Source: Sphingobacterium corticibacterium
GTDB taxonomy: Bacteria; Bacteroidota; Bacteroidia; Sphingobacteriales; Sphingobacteriaceae
Direction of reading: 5' to 3'
Length of the DNA stretch: 64,000 nt
NCBI RefSeq assembly: GCF_004208525.1
Contig: NZ_SGIT01000001.1
Location: 1,674,001 to 1,738,000, forward strand
Under the pieces are notes generated by a model. It saw nothing but the letters and a program-made list of their open reading frames with translations. It made no database searches and was not told the DNA's origin. The stretch's first letter is position 1. Every line of letters begins with the position of its first letter. Of this stretch, positions 30,405 through 39,913 are shown piece after piece. Position numbers and translations under genes: made by a program.

Positions 30405-31004
30405 ATGGGTAGCAAAGAGCGTATTCAGCGACTTAAAGATGAGAATCGAAATTCCATTTTGGAAGCGTCCCTTCAAATTGTTAAAGAAGAGGGGTGGCAA
30501 GCACTAAGTATGCGCAAAATCGCGGATATTATCGAATATACCGCGCCCATGATTTATGAATACTTTGCAAATAAAGAAGCTATTTTAAATGAGTTAACAA
30601 AACAAGGTCATCTTTTATTGGCAAAAAGAGTCAAACAAGCCCAGGCTAACGAGAGCACGTTAGAAAAACAGCTGGAAGCAATGTGGTTTAGTTATTGGGA
30701 CTTTGCTTTTGAAGAACGGGAACTTTACCAATTAATGTTTGGCGTGGGAACAGCTTGCTGTGGCGCAGACAAAAGCGAAAAAAGGTCTCCTTCTTTTGGT
30801 GACCTTATCGCGGGGGTAATCCGTGAAGTTATGGCCGAGCAACAGCCTTCAGAGGATCTAATTTGTCGAAAATATTTCACATACTGGTCTGTTATCCATG
30901 GGTTGATTTCCATTAATTTGGTTAACAAAGGAAATGGAGATGCGACCAATCAACAGGTACTCAAGGACGCTATCTATGGCATTACCCGTTCACTGAACGA
31001 TTAA
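30405..31004 (+). CDS. TetR-family repressor of the RND operon
   Basis: The 199-residue protein has an N-terminal TetR helix-turn-helix (about 28-60; EEGWQALSMRKIADIIEYTA, PMIYEYFANKEAILNEL) and a C-terminal ligand-binding domain (TetR_C WHG-type, with FEERELYQLMFGVG). It is followed by the efflux genes on the same strand after 170 bases. Palindromes TAACANTGTTA flank it, so it probably represses both itself and the pump and is released by pump substrates. Confidence 0.9.
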   Translation: MGSKERIQRLKDENRNSILEASLQIVKEEGWQALSMRKIADIIEYTAPMIYEYFANKEAILNELTKQGHLLLAKRVKQAQANESTLEKQLEAMWFSYWDFAFEERELYQLMFGVGTACCGADKSEKRSPSFGDLIAGVIREVMAEQQPSEDLICRKYFTYWSVIHGLISINLVNKGNGDATNQQVLKDAIYGITRSLND

Positions 31005-31040
31005 TTTTTTTTACACAAAAACATACAACGTTAGACAATT

Positions 31041-31051
31041 TAACACTGTTA
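31041..31051. promoter_or_regulatory. TetR operator site 2
   Basis: TAACACTGTTA, preceded by GTTAGACAATTTAAC (31030-31044), lies in the tetR-adaptor gap where the pump promoter must be. The composite recurs in rearranged order at 31225-31246. Confidence 0.65.
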
Positions 31052-31174
31052 AATAAAATAAACATAATAAAATCTTAATAGATAAAATATAATGGTCCCA
31101 TTGTAAGAATATGTAAATCTGCGATCATTAATACCCTATCTAGCCCATACAATTAAAAAAACAATATTTATTAA

Positions 31175-32371
31175 ATGAAAAAGCAAGTTTCCATCCATTT
31201 TCAGTACGTAAAGGCTCTATCACTTAACACTGTTAGACAATTTAACCTCGTAAAAAGCTTATATATTTTAAGCGTATTTTTTTTGTACAGCTGTACTACA
31301 GGTACCAGCAAGCCCGTTATATCAGCTCCGCCTACACTGCCAGTAGTCACTTTAGACAGTGAAGACCAGATCATTTATCAAGAATATCCGGCGTCTATCG
31401 AAGGAGCTTCCATGATCGAAGTTCGACCACAAGTTGAAGGAACACTCGATCGTATTTTTGTAGATGAGGGAGCTAAAGTGCATAAAGGACAACTTTTGTT
31501 CAAGATAAATGACCGTCTTTATCAAGAACAACTCAATCAAGCGAAGGCAAATTTACAGGCAGCTGAAGCGGCTTTAGAAAATACGGCGCTAGAAGTTGAA
31601 AAAAAGACACGTCTTGTTGCCAACAAAGTACTTACTGATTTTCAGTTGAAGACAGCGGTTAGCGCTCATCAAGTTGCGAAAGCAAATGTAGAACAGGCAA
31701 AATCAGTTGTCGAAGCCGCAAAAATCAACTTAGGTTACACAGAGATTAGAGCTACCACGACAGGTTACATAGGTCGATTACTAAAGAAACAGGGCAGCTT
31801 GGTCAGTCCATTAGACAGCGAACCCCTCACACAACTATCGGACATACAGACATTGCATGTTTATTTTTCACTTGGAGAAAACGATTTCATTGCCTTTAAA
31901 AGTGATACAAAGGGAGAAACTTTAGAACAAAAATTACAACAGCTACCTCCCGTCACGCTGCTGCTATCTGATCGAAGTGTATATGAGCATACTGGAAAAA
32001 TAGACATGGTCGATGGACAATTCGATAAGAACACCGGAGCAATTACACTTCGTGCTACCTTCCCTAATCCAGAAGGAGTTTTACGGAACGGTAATACTGG
32101 AAAAATTCGCTTGGAGAAACATTACTTAGAGGCATTGCTTATTCCGCAATTAGCAACGATAGAAATCCAAGATAAAATCTTCGTATACAAGTTGAACGAT
32201 GACAATAAAGTAAGTCAGCAACCCATTACAATTGTTGGGAAAAGTGGCGAAAATTACTTGGTTGAAAAAGGGATAAAGGTAGGAGACCGCATTGTATATA
32301 AAGGTATCGATCTACTACAGGACGGACAAGTTATCACACCTCAAAACACAACTAAAGAAATTATTTATTAA
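31175..32371 (+). CDS. RND efflux membrane-fusion (adaptor) lipoprotein
   Basis: The 398-residue periplasmic adaptor has a lipoprotein signal with Cys40 (ILSVFFLYSC), lipoyl half-motifs (IEVRPQVEGTLDRIFVDEG and IRATTTGYIGRLLKKQGSLV), an alpha-hairpin between them (QLNQAKANLQAAEAALENTA) and the beta-barrel and membrane-proximal domains. It bridges the inner-membrane pump to the outer-membrane factor. The N-terminus before the hydrophobic core is unusually long (27 residues), and codons 17-24 contain a third copy of the TetR operator. No other ATG, GTG or TTG start between the operator and the signal core is visible, so the ATG at 31175 is kept. Confidence 0.92.
   Translation: MKKQVSIHFQYVKALSLNTVRQFNLVKSLYILSVFFLYSCTTGTSKPVISAPPTLPVVTLDSEDQIIYQEYPASIEGASMIEVRPQVEGTLDRIFVDEGAKVHKGQLLFKINDRLYQEQLNQAKANLQAAEAALENTALEVEKKTRLVANKVLTDFQLKTAVSAHQVAKANVEQAKSVVEAAKINLGYTEIRATTTGYIGRLLKKQGSLVSPLDSEPLTQLSDIQTLHVYFSLGENDFIAFKSDTKGETLEQKLQQLPPVTLLLSDRSVYEHTGKIDMVDGQFDKNTGAITLRATFPNPEGVLRNGNTGKIRLEKHYLEALLIPQLATIEIQDKIFVYKLNDDNKVSQQPITIVGKSGENYLVEKGIKVGDRIVYKGIDLLQDGQVITPQNTTKEIIY
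31225..31246. promoter_or_regulatory. TetR operator site 3, inside the adaptor coding sequence
   Basis: TAACACTGTTA (31225-31235) overlaps GTTAGACAATTTAAC (31232-31246). The same two blocks form site 2 but in opposite order. The site encodes LNTVRQFN in the leader of the adaptor. Confidence 0.55.
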
Positions 32372-32392
32372 TCTCGTTAACTTCAACACAAT

Positions 32393-35300
32393 ATGTTCAA
32401 AAAATTTATAGAACGCCCCGTCCTCGCTACGGTTATATCTATCATACTTGTCATTTTAGGAATCATAGGTATCCTGAAACTTCCATTACAGCAGTTTCCC
32501 GATATTGCTCCACCCGCTGTTCAAGTTACAGCATTATACCCAGGAGCAAATGCAGAAACTGTATTACGTGCGGTAGCTCCATCATTAGAAGAATCCATCA
32601 ACGGTGTCGAAAACATGAGTTACATGAGTTCAACCGCCAGTAACGACGGTTCTCTAATGATTACGGTATATTTCAAATTAGGCACGGATCCTGATCAAGC
32701 TGCCGTGAATGTACAAAACCGTGTTTCCCAAGCCACCAGTCAGTTGCCTACCGAAGTTGTCCAAGCGGGTATTACAACAGCAAAGCAACAAAACAGTTTG
32801 ATCATGGTACTGGACCTCTATACCGAAGATGAAACAAAATATGATCAAACATTTATTACAAATTATGCGCAGATTAATATCATTCCAGAGCTCAAACGAA
32901 TTCCGGGAGTTGGGCAAGCGATCGCCTTCGGCGGTAGTAAAGACTATTCGATGCGTGTTTGGTTAGATCCCAACCGAATGGCGACATACAAGTTGACACC
33001 AGCTGAAGTAATGGCAGCCATACAAGATAAAAATATGGAAGCTGCTCCGGGTAGGTTTGGTGAAAATAGCAAAGAGGCATTTGAGTTTATCATTAAATAC
33101 AAGGGAAAACTCGACCAACCCGCCGAATACGAAAATATCATTATCCGTTCTAATACCGATGGATCTGTATTACGGCTAAAAGATGTTGCCCGAGTTGAAT
33201 TGGGATCGTACACCTACGCCAGCCACACACGCATTGATGGTAAGGCTGGATTGAATATCGGCATTATGCAGTTGGCAGGTTCCAACGCCAATGAAATCCA
33301 GATTGCCATACAGGAATTTATGGACAAAGCGTCACTCAACTTTCCCAACGGCGTCAAGCATCTCGTACTCTATAATACGAAAGATGCGCTTGATCAATCT
33401 ATTGACCAGGTAAAACACACATTAATAGAAGCATTTATTTTGGTCTTTCTGGTTGTGTTCTTGTTCTTACAAGATTTCCGATCTACCCTAATTCCGGCAA
33501 TAGCGGTGCCAGTGGCCATTATCGGAACGTTCTTTTTTATGCAGCTTTTCGGTTTCTCCATCAATTTGCTTACCCTGTTTGCGCTCGTGTTAGCTATTGG
33601 TATTGTCGTCGATGATGCCATTGTCGTTGTCGAAGCGGTACACAGTAAAATGGAGCATACACATTTGCCGCCCAAGTTAGCCACCACATCCGCGATGGGA
33701 GAAATAACAGGTGCCATTATATCCATTACATTGGTGATGTCAGCCGTATTCCTTCCTATTGGTTTTATGGAAGGATCTACGGGGGTATTTTATCGACAAT
33801 TTGCTTTCACATTAGCAATCGCTATTGTCATCTCAGCTGTCAATGCCTTGACCTTAAGTCCTGCACTTTGTGCCCTGTTTCTAAAACCTGTACACCATGG
33901 CAATACAAACGATAAACAGCTCGGTTTCAAGGATAAGTTCTTCGCTGGGTTTAACGTAGGTTTCGAAAAGTTAACACGAAATTACGTGGGGAGTCTGCGC
34001 TTTTTGGTCCGTCACAAATGGGTGGGCTTTTCGGGATTAGCCTTATTAATCCTTTTGACCATCTTTATGATACAGAGAACACCAACAAGTTTTATTCCTT
34101 CGGAAGATCAGGGTTTTATCGCAATCTCCTTATCGATGCCTGCAGGAGCATCATTGGACAGAACATCGCAAGCTTTAAAAGAAGCAGAACAACAGCTTCA
34201 ACATGCTTCCTTTACCAAAACACTCAACGTGATGGCAGGATTTAATATCCTGACACAATCCACAAGTCCTTCAGCCGGTGTAGCCTTTATCCTGCTTAAG
34301 CGACACGAGGAGCGCGGAGAAATTAAAAATATCGATGCTATTATGGATGATGTTAATCAAAAATTGTCTAACATTAAGGGCGCGAATTTCTTTGTATTTA
34401 CCTTCCCTACTGTACCCGGATTTAGTAATGTCGATGGCTTGGATATGGTGTTACAAGATCGTACTGGAGGCGAGCTGCAAAAGTTTAGTGACATCGGACA
34501 AGGGTTCATCGGACAACTGATGCAGCGCCCGGAAATTGCAATGGCTTTTACGACTTTTAGAGCTGATTATCCGCAGTACGAATTACTAGTTGACGACATA
34601 AAGGCGGAACAACTAGGCGTTCGGACGAGTGATATCCTCCATACGATGCAGGTCTATTTCGGTAGTGCACAAGCCTCCGATTTCAATCGTTTCGGCAAAT
34701 ACTATCGCGTTATGATGCAGGCTGATTTCACAAACCGTACGGAACCATCCGCCATGGACGGTATATACGTTAAAAACCAAAACGGCGATATGGTTCCCAT
34801 GAGTACACTCGTTCAATTGCAACGGGTATACGGTCCCGAAACGGCATCTCGATACAATCTTTTTAATTCTATCAGTATTAATGCGATTCCGAAACCGGGC
34901 TATAGTTCTGGCGACGCTATACGAGCCGTTGAGGAAGTTGCTCGTGAACAATTGCCTACAGGTTATACGTATGAATTCTCAGGAATGACCAAAGAAGAAC
35001 TGGTTTCAGGAGGGCAATCTACGATCATTTTTATCCTATGTCTTGTATTCGTTTACTTTTTACTTGCCGCACAATATGAGAGTTATATTATCCCCTTGTC
35101 CGTAATTTTATCTATCCCTACAGGTATATTCGGCGTGTTCGCTGCTATTGGATTAACCGACATATCCAATAATATTTACGTACAGGTAGCCCTCGTCATG
35201 CTTATTGGATTATTGGCAAAAAATGCTATCCTTATCGTGGAATTTGCTGTTCAGGGTAGAAAACGGGGACTGTCTATTGTCAAAGCTGCCTTAGCAGCCG

Positions 35301-35590
35301 CTAAACTGCGCCTTCGTCCCATTATTATGACATCGCTTGCTTTTATCGTCGGTATGATCCCGATGATGGGTGCTGTGGGTCCATCTGCACAAGGAAATCA
35401 TGCAATCAGTATAGCTGCTGCAGGAGGTATGATGGCAGGCGTAGTATTTGGACTTTTTATTATTCCGATATTATTTATCGTATTCCAATATCTTCAAGAG
35501 CGTATCAGTGAATCTGGAGCTAGCAAAAATTCATTGTCTTCTCATCACGCAGAACTTGCCCTTGCAGATACAACATCCGTACACGCTTAA
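32393..35590 (+). CDS. RND multidrug efflux pump, HAE1 family
   Basis: The 1065-residue protein is a full-length AcrB-type inner-membrane proton/drug antiporter. It begins MFKKFIERPVLATVISIILV, has the TM4 proton-relay pair in GIVVDDAIVVVEAV, two large periplasmic loops and two sets of six membrane segments (second set from LVFVYFLLAAQYESYIIPLS). The conserved GLLAKNAILIVEFA is TM10 with the relay lysine. It lies 21 bases after the adaptor gene. Substrates cannot be predicted. Confidence 0.95.
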   Translation: MFKKFIERPVLATVISIILVILGIIGILKLPLQQFPDIAPPAVQVTALYPGANAETVLRAVAPSLEESINGVENMSYMSSTASNDGSLMITVYFKLGTDPDQAAVNVQNRVSQATSQLPTEVVQAGITTAKQQNSLIMVLDLYTEDETKYDQTFITNYAQINIIPELKRIPGVGQAIAFGGSKDYSMRVWLDPNRMATYKLTPAEVMAAIQDKNMEAAPGRFGENSKEAFEFIIKYKGKLDQPAEYENIIIRSNTDGSVLRLKDVARVELGSYTYASHTRIDGKAGLNIGIMQLAGSNANEIQIAIQEFMDKASLNFPNGVKHLVLYNTKDALDQSIDQVKHTLIEAFILVFLVVFLFLQDFRSTLIPAIAVPVAIIGTFFFMQLFGFSINLLTLFALVLAIGIVVDDAIVVVEAVHSKMEHTHLPPKLATTSAMGEITGAIISITLVMSAVFLPIGFMEGSTGVFYRQFAFTLAIAIVISAVNALTLSPALCALFLKPVHHGNTNDKQLGFKDKFFAGFNVGFEKLTRNYVGSLRFLVRHKWVGFSGLALLILLTIFMIQRTPTSFIPSEDQGFIAISLSMPAGASLDRTSQALKEAEQQLQHASFTKTLNVMAGFNILTQSTSPSAGVAFILLKRHEERGEIKNIDAIMDDVNQKLSNIKGANFFVFTFPTVPGFSNVDGLDMVLQDRTGGELQKFSDIGQGFIGQLMQRPEIAMAFTTFRADYPQYELLVDDIKAEQLGVRTSDILHTMQVYFGSAQASDFNRFGKYYRVMMQADFTNRTEPSAMDGIYVKNQNGDMVPMSTLVQLQRVYGPETASRYNLFNSISINAIPKPGYSSGDAIRAVEEVAREQLPTGYTYEFSGMTKEELVSGGQSTIIFILCLVFVYFLLAAQYESYIIPLSVILSIPTGIFGVFAAIGLTDISNNIYVQVALVMLIGLLAKNAILIVEFAVQGRKRGLSIVKAALAAAKLRLRPIIMTSLAFIVGMIPMMGAVGPSAQGNHAISIAAAGGMMAGVVFGLFIIPILFIVFQYLQERISESGASKNSLSSHHAELALADTTSVHA

Positions 35591-35647
35591 TTTTAAAATG
35601 AATAAATCTCATAGCTTCATCACCATTAAAAAAACAATCATATACAG

Positions 35648-37066
35648 ATGAAAATAAAAAGCAGTTTTCTCTTTTCCTTGGCTATTTCCGCTTCATTGTG
35701 GGCGTGCCAAACCAAAAAGCTCAGCAACGACATCACACTCTCGCCTCCTATTTCCTTTCGTAGCGAGCAATTAGTGGATGCAGATAGCAGTATAGGTAAT
35801 GTTCCTTGGTGGGAATTCTTTCAAGATACGGTGTTACAGCAGCTAATCGATACCGCTCTACAACAGAACATGGATATGCAGCTCGCGCTCCAGAATATCG
35901 AATCTGCACAGCTGATGTTCACCCAGGCTAAAGCAGGACATCTGCCCAGTTTACAATTACAAGTGCAGGCTAATAGTACCAATCCCTCCAACAATAGCCT
36001 AAACGGGTTAAGTTTAGGCCAGTTTTTGGGACAAAACCATATCGAAGACTACACCGTTGGATTAGGTTTATCATGGGAAGCTGACATATGGGGTAAGATT
36101 AAGAGCAAAAAGACGGTTGCACTTGCATCATATCTACAAACCGAAGAGGCTAGAAAAGCAATTCAGACGCAACTGGTTAATCAGGTCGCGAAGGGATATT
36201 ATCAGCTACTTATGCTCTACCGACTCCAAGAAATCGCCCAACAGAGTTTACAGTTGAGCGACAGCACACTTCAAGTGGCACAGTACCAATATGAAGTCGG
36301 TGATATCAGCCTATTGGCCTTAGAGCAGGTTGCTGCACAACGACAGGCTGCGGCTTCGCTGATTCCCGATTTTCAGCAACAGATCTTGCTTCAGGAAAAC
36401 GCTTTGCGCTCACTCAGCGGTGAGTTTCCTAAAGGAATACGCACTGTGACGACATTGGATGCTGTCAATCTTCCCACAGACCTAGCTGTAGGTGTTCCTG
36501 CCGAATTATTGAGCAAGCGTCCTGATGTTAAACAAGCTGAATTATCGGTAACGGCGTCACAGGCTTATCATCAGGTCGCTAAAGCACAGCTGTACCCTTC
36601 CTTATCCATTACCGCGCAAGCCGGTGTCAATGCTTTTAAAGTCAGCAACTGGTTTAATATTCCGGCGTCTCTTTTTGGAGCTGTAGCAGGGAGCGTGACA
36701 CAGCCTGTTTTTCAACGAAAAGAGTTAAAGACGCAATACGAAATAGCGCGCGTTGAATATGAAAATAGTATCATTCGGTTCCGGCAGTCTGTTGTCAACG
36801 CGGTAAGTGAAGTGTCGGATGCTTTGATCTCTATACAAAAACTAAAAGAAAGACAGGAGATCGTACAGGACAAAACAAGTCGATTAAAAAAGGCTGTTAA
36901 GCATGCTGATTTACTTTTCGAAACCGGTAGCGCCACGTATCTGGAAGTCATCACTGCACAAAGTAACGCATTACAGAGTGAATTGGAATTGATACAGATC
37001 CGTAAGGCAGAACTTGTCGCTGTCGTAGATCTATATCGATCGCTCGGAGGAGGTTGGTCTAATTAA
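35648..37066 (+). CDS. Outer-membrane efflux factor (NodT/TolC-type lipoprotein)
   Basis: This 472-residue protein has a lipoprotein signal (SASLWACQTKK) and two outer-membrane efflux repeats. The first contains WWEFFQDTVLQQLIDTALQQ and helices of about 30 residues, the second AYHQVAKAQLYPSLSITAQAG with QPVFQRKELKTQYEIAR. The C-terminus has the standard YLEVITAQSNALQSELELIQ helix. It completes the tripartite pump and is the last gene of the operon (57 bases after the pump gene). Confidence 0.93.
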   Translation: MKIKSSFLFSLAISASLWACQTKKLSNDITLSPPISFRSEQLVDADSSIGNVPWWEFFQDTVLQQLIDTALQQNMDMQLALQNIESAQLMFTQAKAGHLPSLQLQVQANSTNPSNNSLNGLSLGQFLGQNHIEDYTVGLGLSWEADIWGKIKSKKTVALASYLQTEEARKAIQTQLVNQVAKGYYQLLMLYRLQEIAQQSLQLSDSTLQVAQYQYEVGDISLLALEQVAAQRQAAASLIPDFQQQILLQENALRSLSGEFPKGIRTVTTLDAVNLPTDLAVGVPAELLSKRPDVKQAELSVTASQAYHQVAKAQLYPSLSITAQAGVNAFKVSNWFNIPASLFGAVAGSVTQPVFQRKELKTQYEIARVEYENSIIRFRQSVVNAVSEVSDALISIQKLKERQEIVQDKTSRLKKAVKHADLLFETGSATYLEVITAQSNALQSELELIQIRKAELVAVVDLYRSLGGGWSN

Positions 37067-37075
37067 ACATTAAAA

Positions 37076-37106
37076 TGAGACAGGTTTAAAAAGAAGGCCT
37101 GTCTCA
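37076..37106. terminator. Bidirectional terminator between the efflux operon and the DUF2490 gene
   Basis: TGAGACAGG (37076-37084) and CCTGTCTCA (37098-37106) form a 9-base stem. On the minus strand it is followed by TTTTA; on the plus strand it is preceded by TAAAA. It serves the leftward DUF2490 gene and probably also ends the efflux transcript. Confidence 0.6.
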
Positions 37107-37193
37107 AAAATTGATCCCATGGGGATTTATTCTATCTCATCCAAATAGGAGCAATATAGAACCTTGAGCTGTCAATTTATTGTCTGTCTTTCC

Positions 37194-37868
37194 TTATTTC
37201 CATTTGACCTGATGATGCACCGATAACAGCGCATGATTGGTCCCTTTTGCCGATCCTACATTTTGGTACATATATCCCAATTGTATTCCTAAACTATCAG
37301 ATATTTTATAACCTAACCCTAGGTAAGCACGGTTTCTGTCAAAAACGCGCATGTCATCATCATTTGACAGGTTTAAGAAGATTTCATCGTACATAGCGGC
37401 ATACCATCCTTTGGCACCCATTCCATGGGGTGTAAATGGAATATCCGCGAAAAGGCAATAGCGAAAACGCCCTGAAAAATCGCTATCTTCTATAAAGCGT
37501 TCCTCCAGACGAACCCGATGTCGTATACTGGCGCGCGATGCCTTATGCGAAAAAAGCAATTCCTGGTATATTCTATTTTCATGGAAAGGTCTATTAGGAG
37601 TGCCTGCCTGCTCGTTATATATAAAGCCATAACCCACCGTTGTCCATAGATACGGTTTAGCTTGATATTGGAGTCCAACACGAAGAAGAGTCTGATTGTG
37701 ATCCCCCATCAACTGGTGATCCCGCAGTTGAAGTTCATGATGGATCGCAAATTTACTTGTTTTGATTTTAGTCTGCCCGAAGTATATCAACCATCCCTGC
37801 GGATCCTTTTGTGCAAAAGAGAGCGATGTGATAAAAATGCCGATTAACGTTCCGAAAAATATTCTCAT
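37194..37868 (-). CDS. DUF2490 outer-membrane beta-barrel protein
   Basis: This 224-residue protein has a signal peptide (MRIFFGTLIGIFITSLSFAQ) and alternates amphipathic strands and short turns over its whole length, as in small outer-membrane barrels. DUF2490 landmarks are GWLIYFGQTKIKTSKFAIH, HENRIYQELLFSHKASRAS, RHRVRLEERFI and the closing GIQLGYMYQNVG. Family members are abundant in Bacteroidota; function is unknown. Confidence 0.85.
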   Translation of the reverse strand: MRIFFGTLIGIFITSLSFAQKDPQGWLIYFGQTKIKTSKFAIHHELQLRDHQLMGDHNQTLLRVGLQYQAKPYLWTTVGYGFIYNEQAGTPNRPFHENRIYQELLFSHKASRASIRHRVRLEERFIEDSDFSGRFRYCLFADIPFTPHGMGAKGWYAAMYDEIFLNLSNDDDMRVFDRNRAYLGLGYKISDSLGIQLGYMYQNVGSAKGTNHALLSVHHQVKWK

Positions 37869-38026
37869 TCACTAAAAATAATAGATAGATTCAAAAATCC
37901 TATCCAATTTCTTGTAACAAAAATGTGTATTTTTTTAACCCCCTTGATGTCAAACTTTTTGAAGATAACGACTAAAAAAAATATTTTGCGTATTTGCTGT
38001 AAATGGCGTTTTTTGATAGTTTTGGG

Positions 38027-38034
38027 AATTAGGT
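38027..38034 (+). promoter_or_regulatory. -7 box of the enolase-superfamily gene
   Basis: TAGTTTTG lies 13 bases before the ATG at 38047, giving a very short leader. No convincing TTG is at the usual distance. Confidence 0.35.
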
Positions 38035-38046
38035 AAATATTTTTCC

Positions 38047-39120
38047 ATGACGAAGATTAAAAATTACACGATATTCAAAGCAGAGGCTGCCTTAAACAAA
38101 CCGATATCCGATGCCACACACAAATTGACAGAAATCTCCTTTATCGTGCTACGGATTGAGACCATCTCGGGGATAATAGGAGAATCTTATCTTCTAAGCT
38201 TTCAATACAGTCCGAGAGCTATCGTTGGCGCTTTGAAAGATGTTGGTGAAATGTTAATCGGAGAAGATGTCCACCATACCGTTGATTGTTTTGAACGGAT
38301 AAATCTGCACAATGAATACTTCGGGATAGAAGGTATCAACAGATGGGCACAATCTGCTTTCAATATAGCGATGTGGGATGCATGGAGCAAAATATTGCAG
38401 CAACCCGTCTGGAAAATCTTGGGAGGATCAGCGCGGCTTGTTCCTATCTATGGTAGCGGGGGTTGGAGTTCTTACACCATTGAAGAACTTGTTGCAGAAG
38501 TTAGCGATTACAAAAAGCGAGGTTTTACAGCCGTAAAAATTAAAGTTGGTAAACCGGATTGGAAGGAAGATTTGGAACGATTAAGATACGTTCGGGAAGC
38601 AGTAGGAAACAACATCGCGATTATGATGGATGCAAACCAAGGCATGAAAGTACCGGAGGCGCTATCCTTAGCTAGGGCAGCTCGGCAATTGGATATCAAC
38701 TGGTTCGAAGAACCAATTGACCATCATGATTTCGATGGATATCAATTGCTTCGTAACCAGGCCGGGATATCAATTGCGATGGGCGAAAGGGAATATAGCA
38801 CCCTGCCCCTTCGGGAACTTATTAGACTGAATGCCATCGATATATGGCAACCAGACATCTTACGTTTGGGTGGCGTAGAAGCATGGCGTGACAGTGCAGC
38901 GTTGGCAAAAAGCAATCATATTCCGGTACTGCCCCATTATTATAAGGATTACGACGTACCGCTATTATGCACCATCAGTAATGGAAAGGGAGCCGAATCA
39001 TTTGACTGGATAGATCCGCTAATAGATCATCCACTAAAAATTGACAACGGAATGGCACGCCCTCATAGTCGACCTGGATGGGGTTTTTCCTTTGAAGATA
39101 AATATTTAGTTGAATTATAA
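38047..39120 (+). CDS. Enolase-superfamily sugar-acid dehydratase (mandelate racemase/muconate lactonizing type)
   Basis: This 357-residue protein has the capping domain and TIM barrel of the superfamily. Catalytic blocks: KIKVGK (Lys-x-Lys base), MMDANQG (Asp metal ligand), WFEEPID (Glu), MGEREYS (Glu), WQPDILRLGG and LPHYYKDYD (His-Asp dyad). The two-base KxK plus His-Asp arrangement is that of mandelate-racemase-type dehydratases. It is co-transcribed with an SDR gene 16 bases on. With the Gfo/Idh, SMP-30 and DgoD genes nearby, it probably dehydrates an aldonic acid, but the substrate cannot be read from the sequence. Confidence 0.88.
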   Translation: MTKIKNYTIFKAEAALNKPISDATHKLTEISFIVLRIETISGIIGESYLLSFQYSPRAIVGALKDVGEMLIGEDVHHTVDCFERINLHNEYFGIEGINRWAQSAFNIAMWDAWSKILQQPVWKILGGSARLVPIYGSGGWSSYTIEELVAEVSDYKKRGFTAVKIKVGKPDWKEDLERLRYVREAVGNNIAIMMDANQGMKVPEALSLARAARQLDINWFEEPIDHHDFDGYQLLRNQAGISIAMGEREYSTLPLRELIRLNAIDIWQPDILRLGGVEAWRDSAALAKSNHIPVLPHYYKDYDVPLLCTISNGKGAESFDWIDPLIDHPLKIDNGMARPHSRPGWGFSFEDKYLVEL

Positions 39121-39136
39121 CAGTCCTAACAAAGTC

Positions 39137-39901
39137 ATGAATTATCTTGAAAAAATTTATTCATTAAATGGGTTACGAGTGATTGTTACAGGTGCTTCCA
39201 GTGGTTTGGGATTGCATCAAGCAATCGCATTAGCCAACTGTGGTGCAACCGTCTTTGCATTAAGTCGGACAGGAAAACCAAAAGTTGAAGTAGAAACAAC
39301 TATTCCCGAAAACATCCATTTTGGTAGTCTTGACGTTTCTTCTTTAGTAGATATCCGTCACAAATTCGACAAAATCGGTGCGTCTGGTGGAATCGATGTG
39401 TTGGTAAACAACGCCGGTATAACACAGCGACTAAGGGCGGAGGAAATCAGTGAAGAACAATGGCGAACTATTCACGATGTAAATGTAGATGGCGTTTTCA
39501 GATGTTCTCAGGCGGCGTATCCATTTTTAAAAAAATCTAACCATACGGGGAGGATCATCAATATTGCTTCTATGGCATCCTATCTTGGTTTTTCCGAAGT
39601 GGTTCCTTATTCCTCTTCAAAATCTGCGGTTTTAGGTATTACAAGAGGATTAGCAGTGGAATGGAGCGGCGACAATATTCTTGTCAATTCGATTTCACCG
39701 GGGTGGTTTCCCTCCCTGATGAGTCAACAGGTGATGGACGCAGATAGAAAATCAAAAATATTAAATAGAATGCCGCTACATCGCTTTGGTCGTCCGGAGG
39801 AGTTGTCTGCGATGACATGCTTTTTGGCCTCACCTGCTGCAACTTATATCACAGGACAAGACTTTAGCGTCGATGGTGGCGCATTAGCGCTTGGATTCTA
39901 A
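39137..39901 (+). CDS. Short-chain dehydrogenase/reductase
   Basis: From ATG 39137 the product is about 254 residues. The Rossmann GASSGLG (about 15-21), NNAGITQR, catalytic Ser in INIASMASYLG, YSSSKSA (YxxxK) and the C-terminal SVDGGALAL make it a classical NAD(P)-dependent SDR. A start at 39110 (TTG) would overlap the dehydratase gene and is unlikely. In sugar-acid clusters, SDR enzymes oxidise the sugar or the 2-keto-3-deoxy acid. Given the position after the dehydratase, the second is plausible but unproved. Confidence 0.88.
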   Translation: MNYLEKIYSLNGLRVIVTGASSGLGLHQAIALANCGATVFALSRTGKPKVEVETTIPENIHFGSLDVSSLVDIRHKFDKIGASGGIDVLVNNAGITQRLRAEEISEEQWRTIHDVNVDGVFRCSQAAYPFLKKSNHTGRIINIASMASYLGFSEVVPYSSSKSAVLGITRGLAVEWSGDNILVNSISPGWFPSLMSQQVMDADRKSKILNRMPLHRFGRPEELSAMTCFLASPAATYITGQDFSVDGGALALGF

Positions 39902-39913
39902 ATAGTTAATTCA

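Noticed and set aside
39110-39136. Start of the SDR at TTG 39110 with overlap into the dehydratase
   Set aside because: The SDR fold and an ATG with normal spacing begin at 39137; similar TTG extensions were rejected for the VOC (25163), DUF4349 (21593), Lrp (55920), Gfo/Idh (43524) and amidohydrolase (5883) genes.
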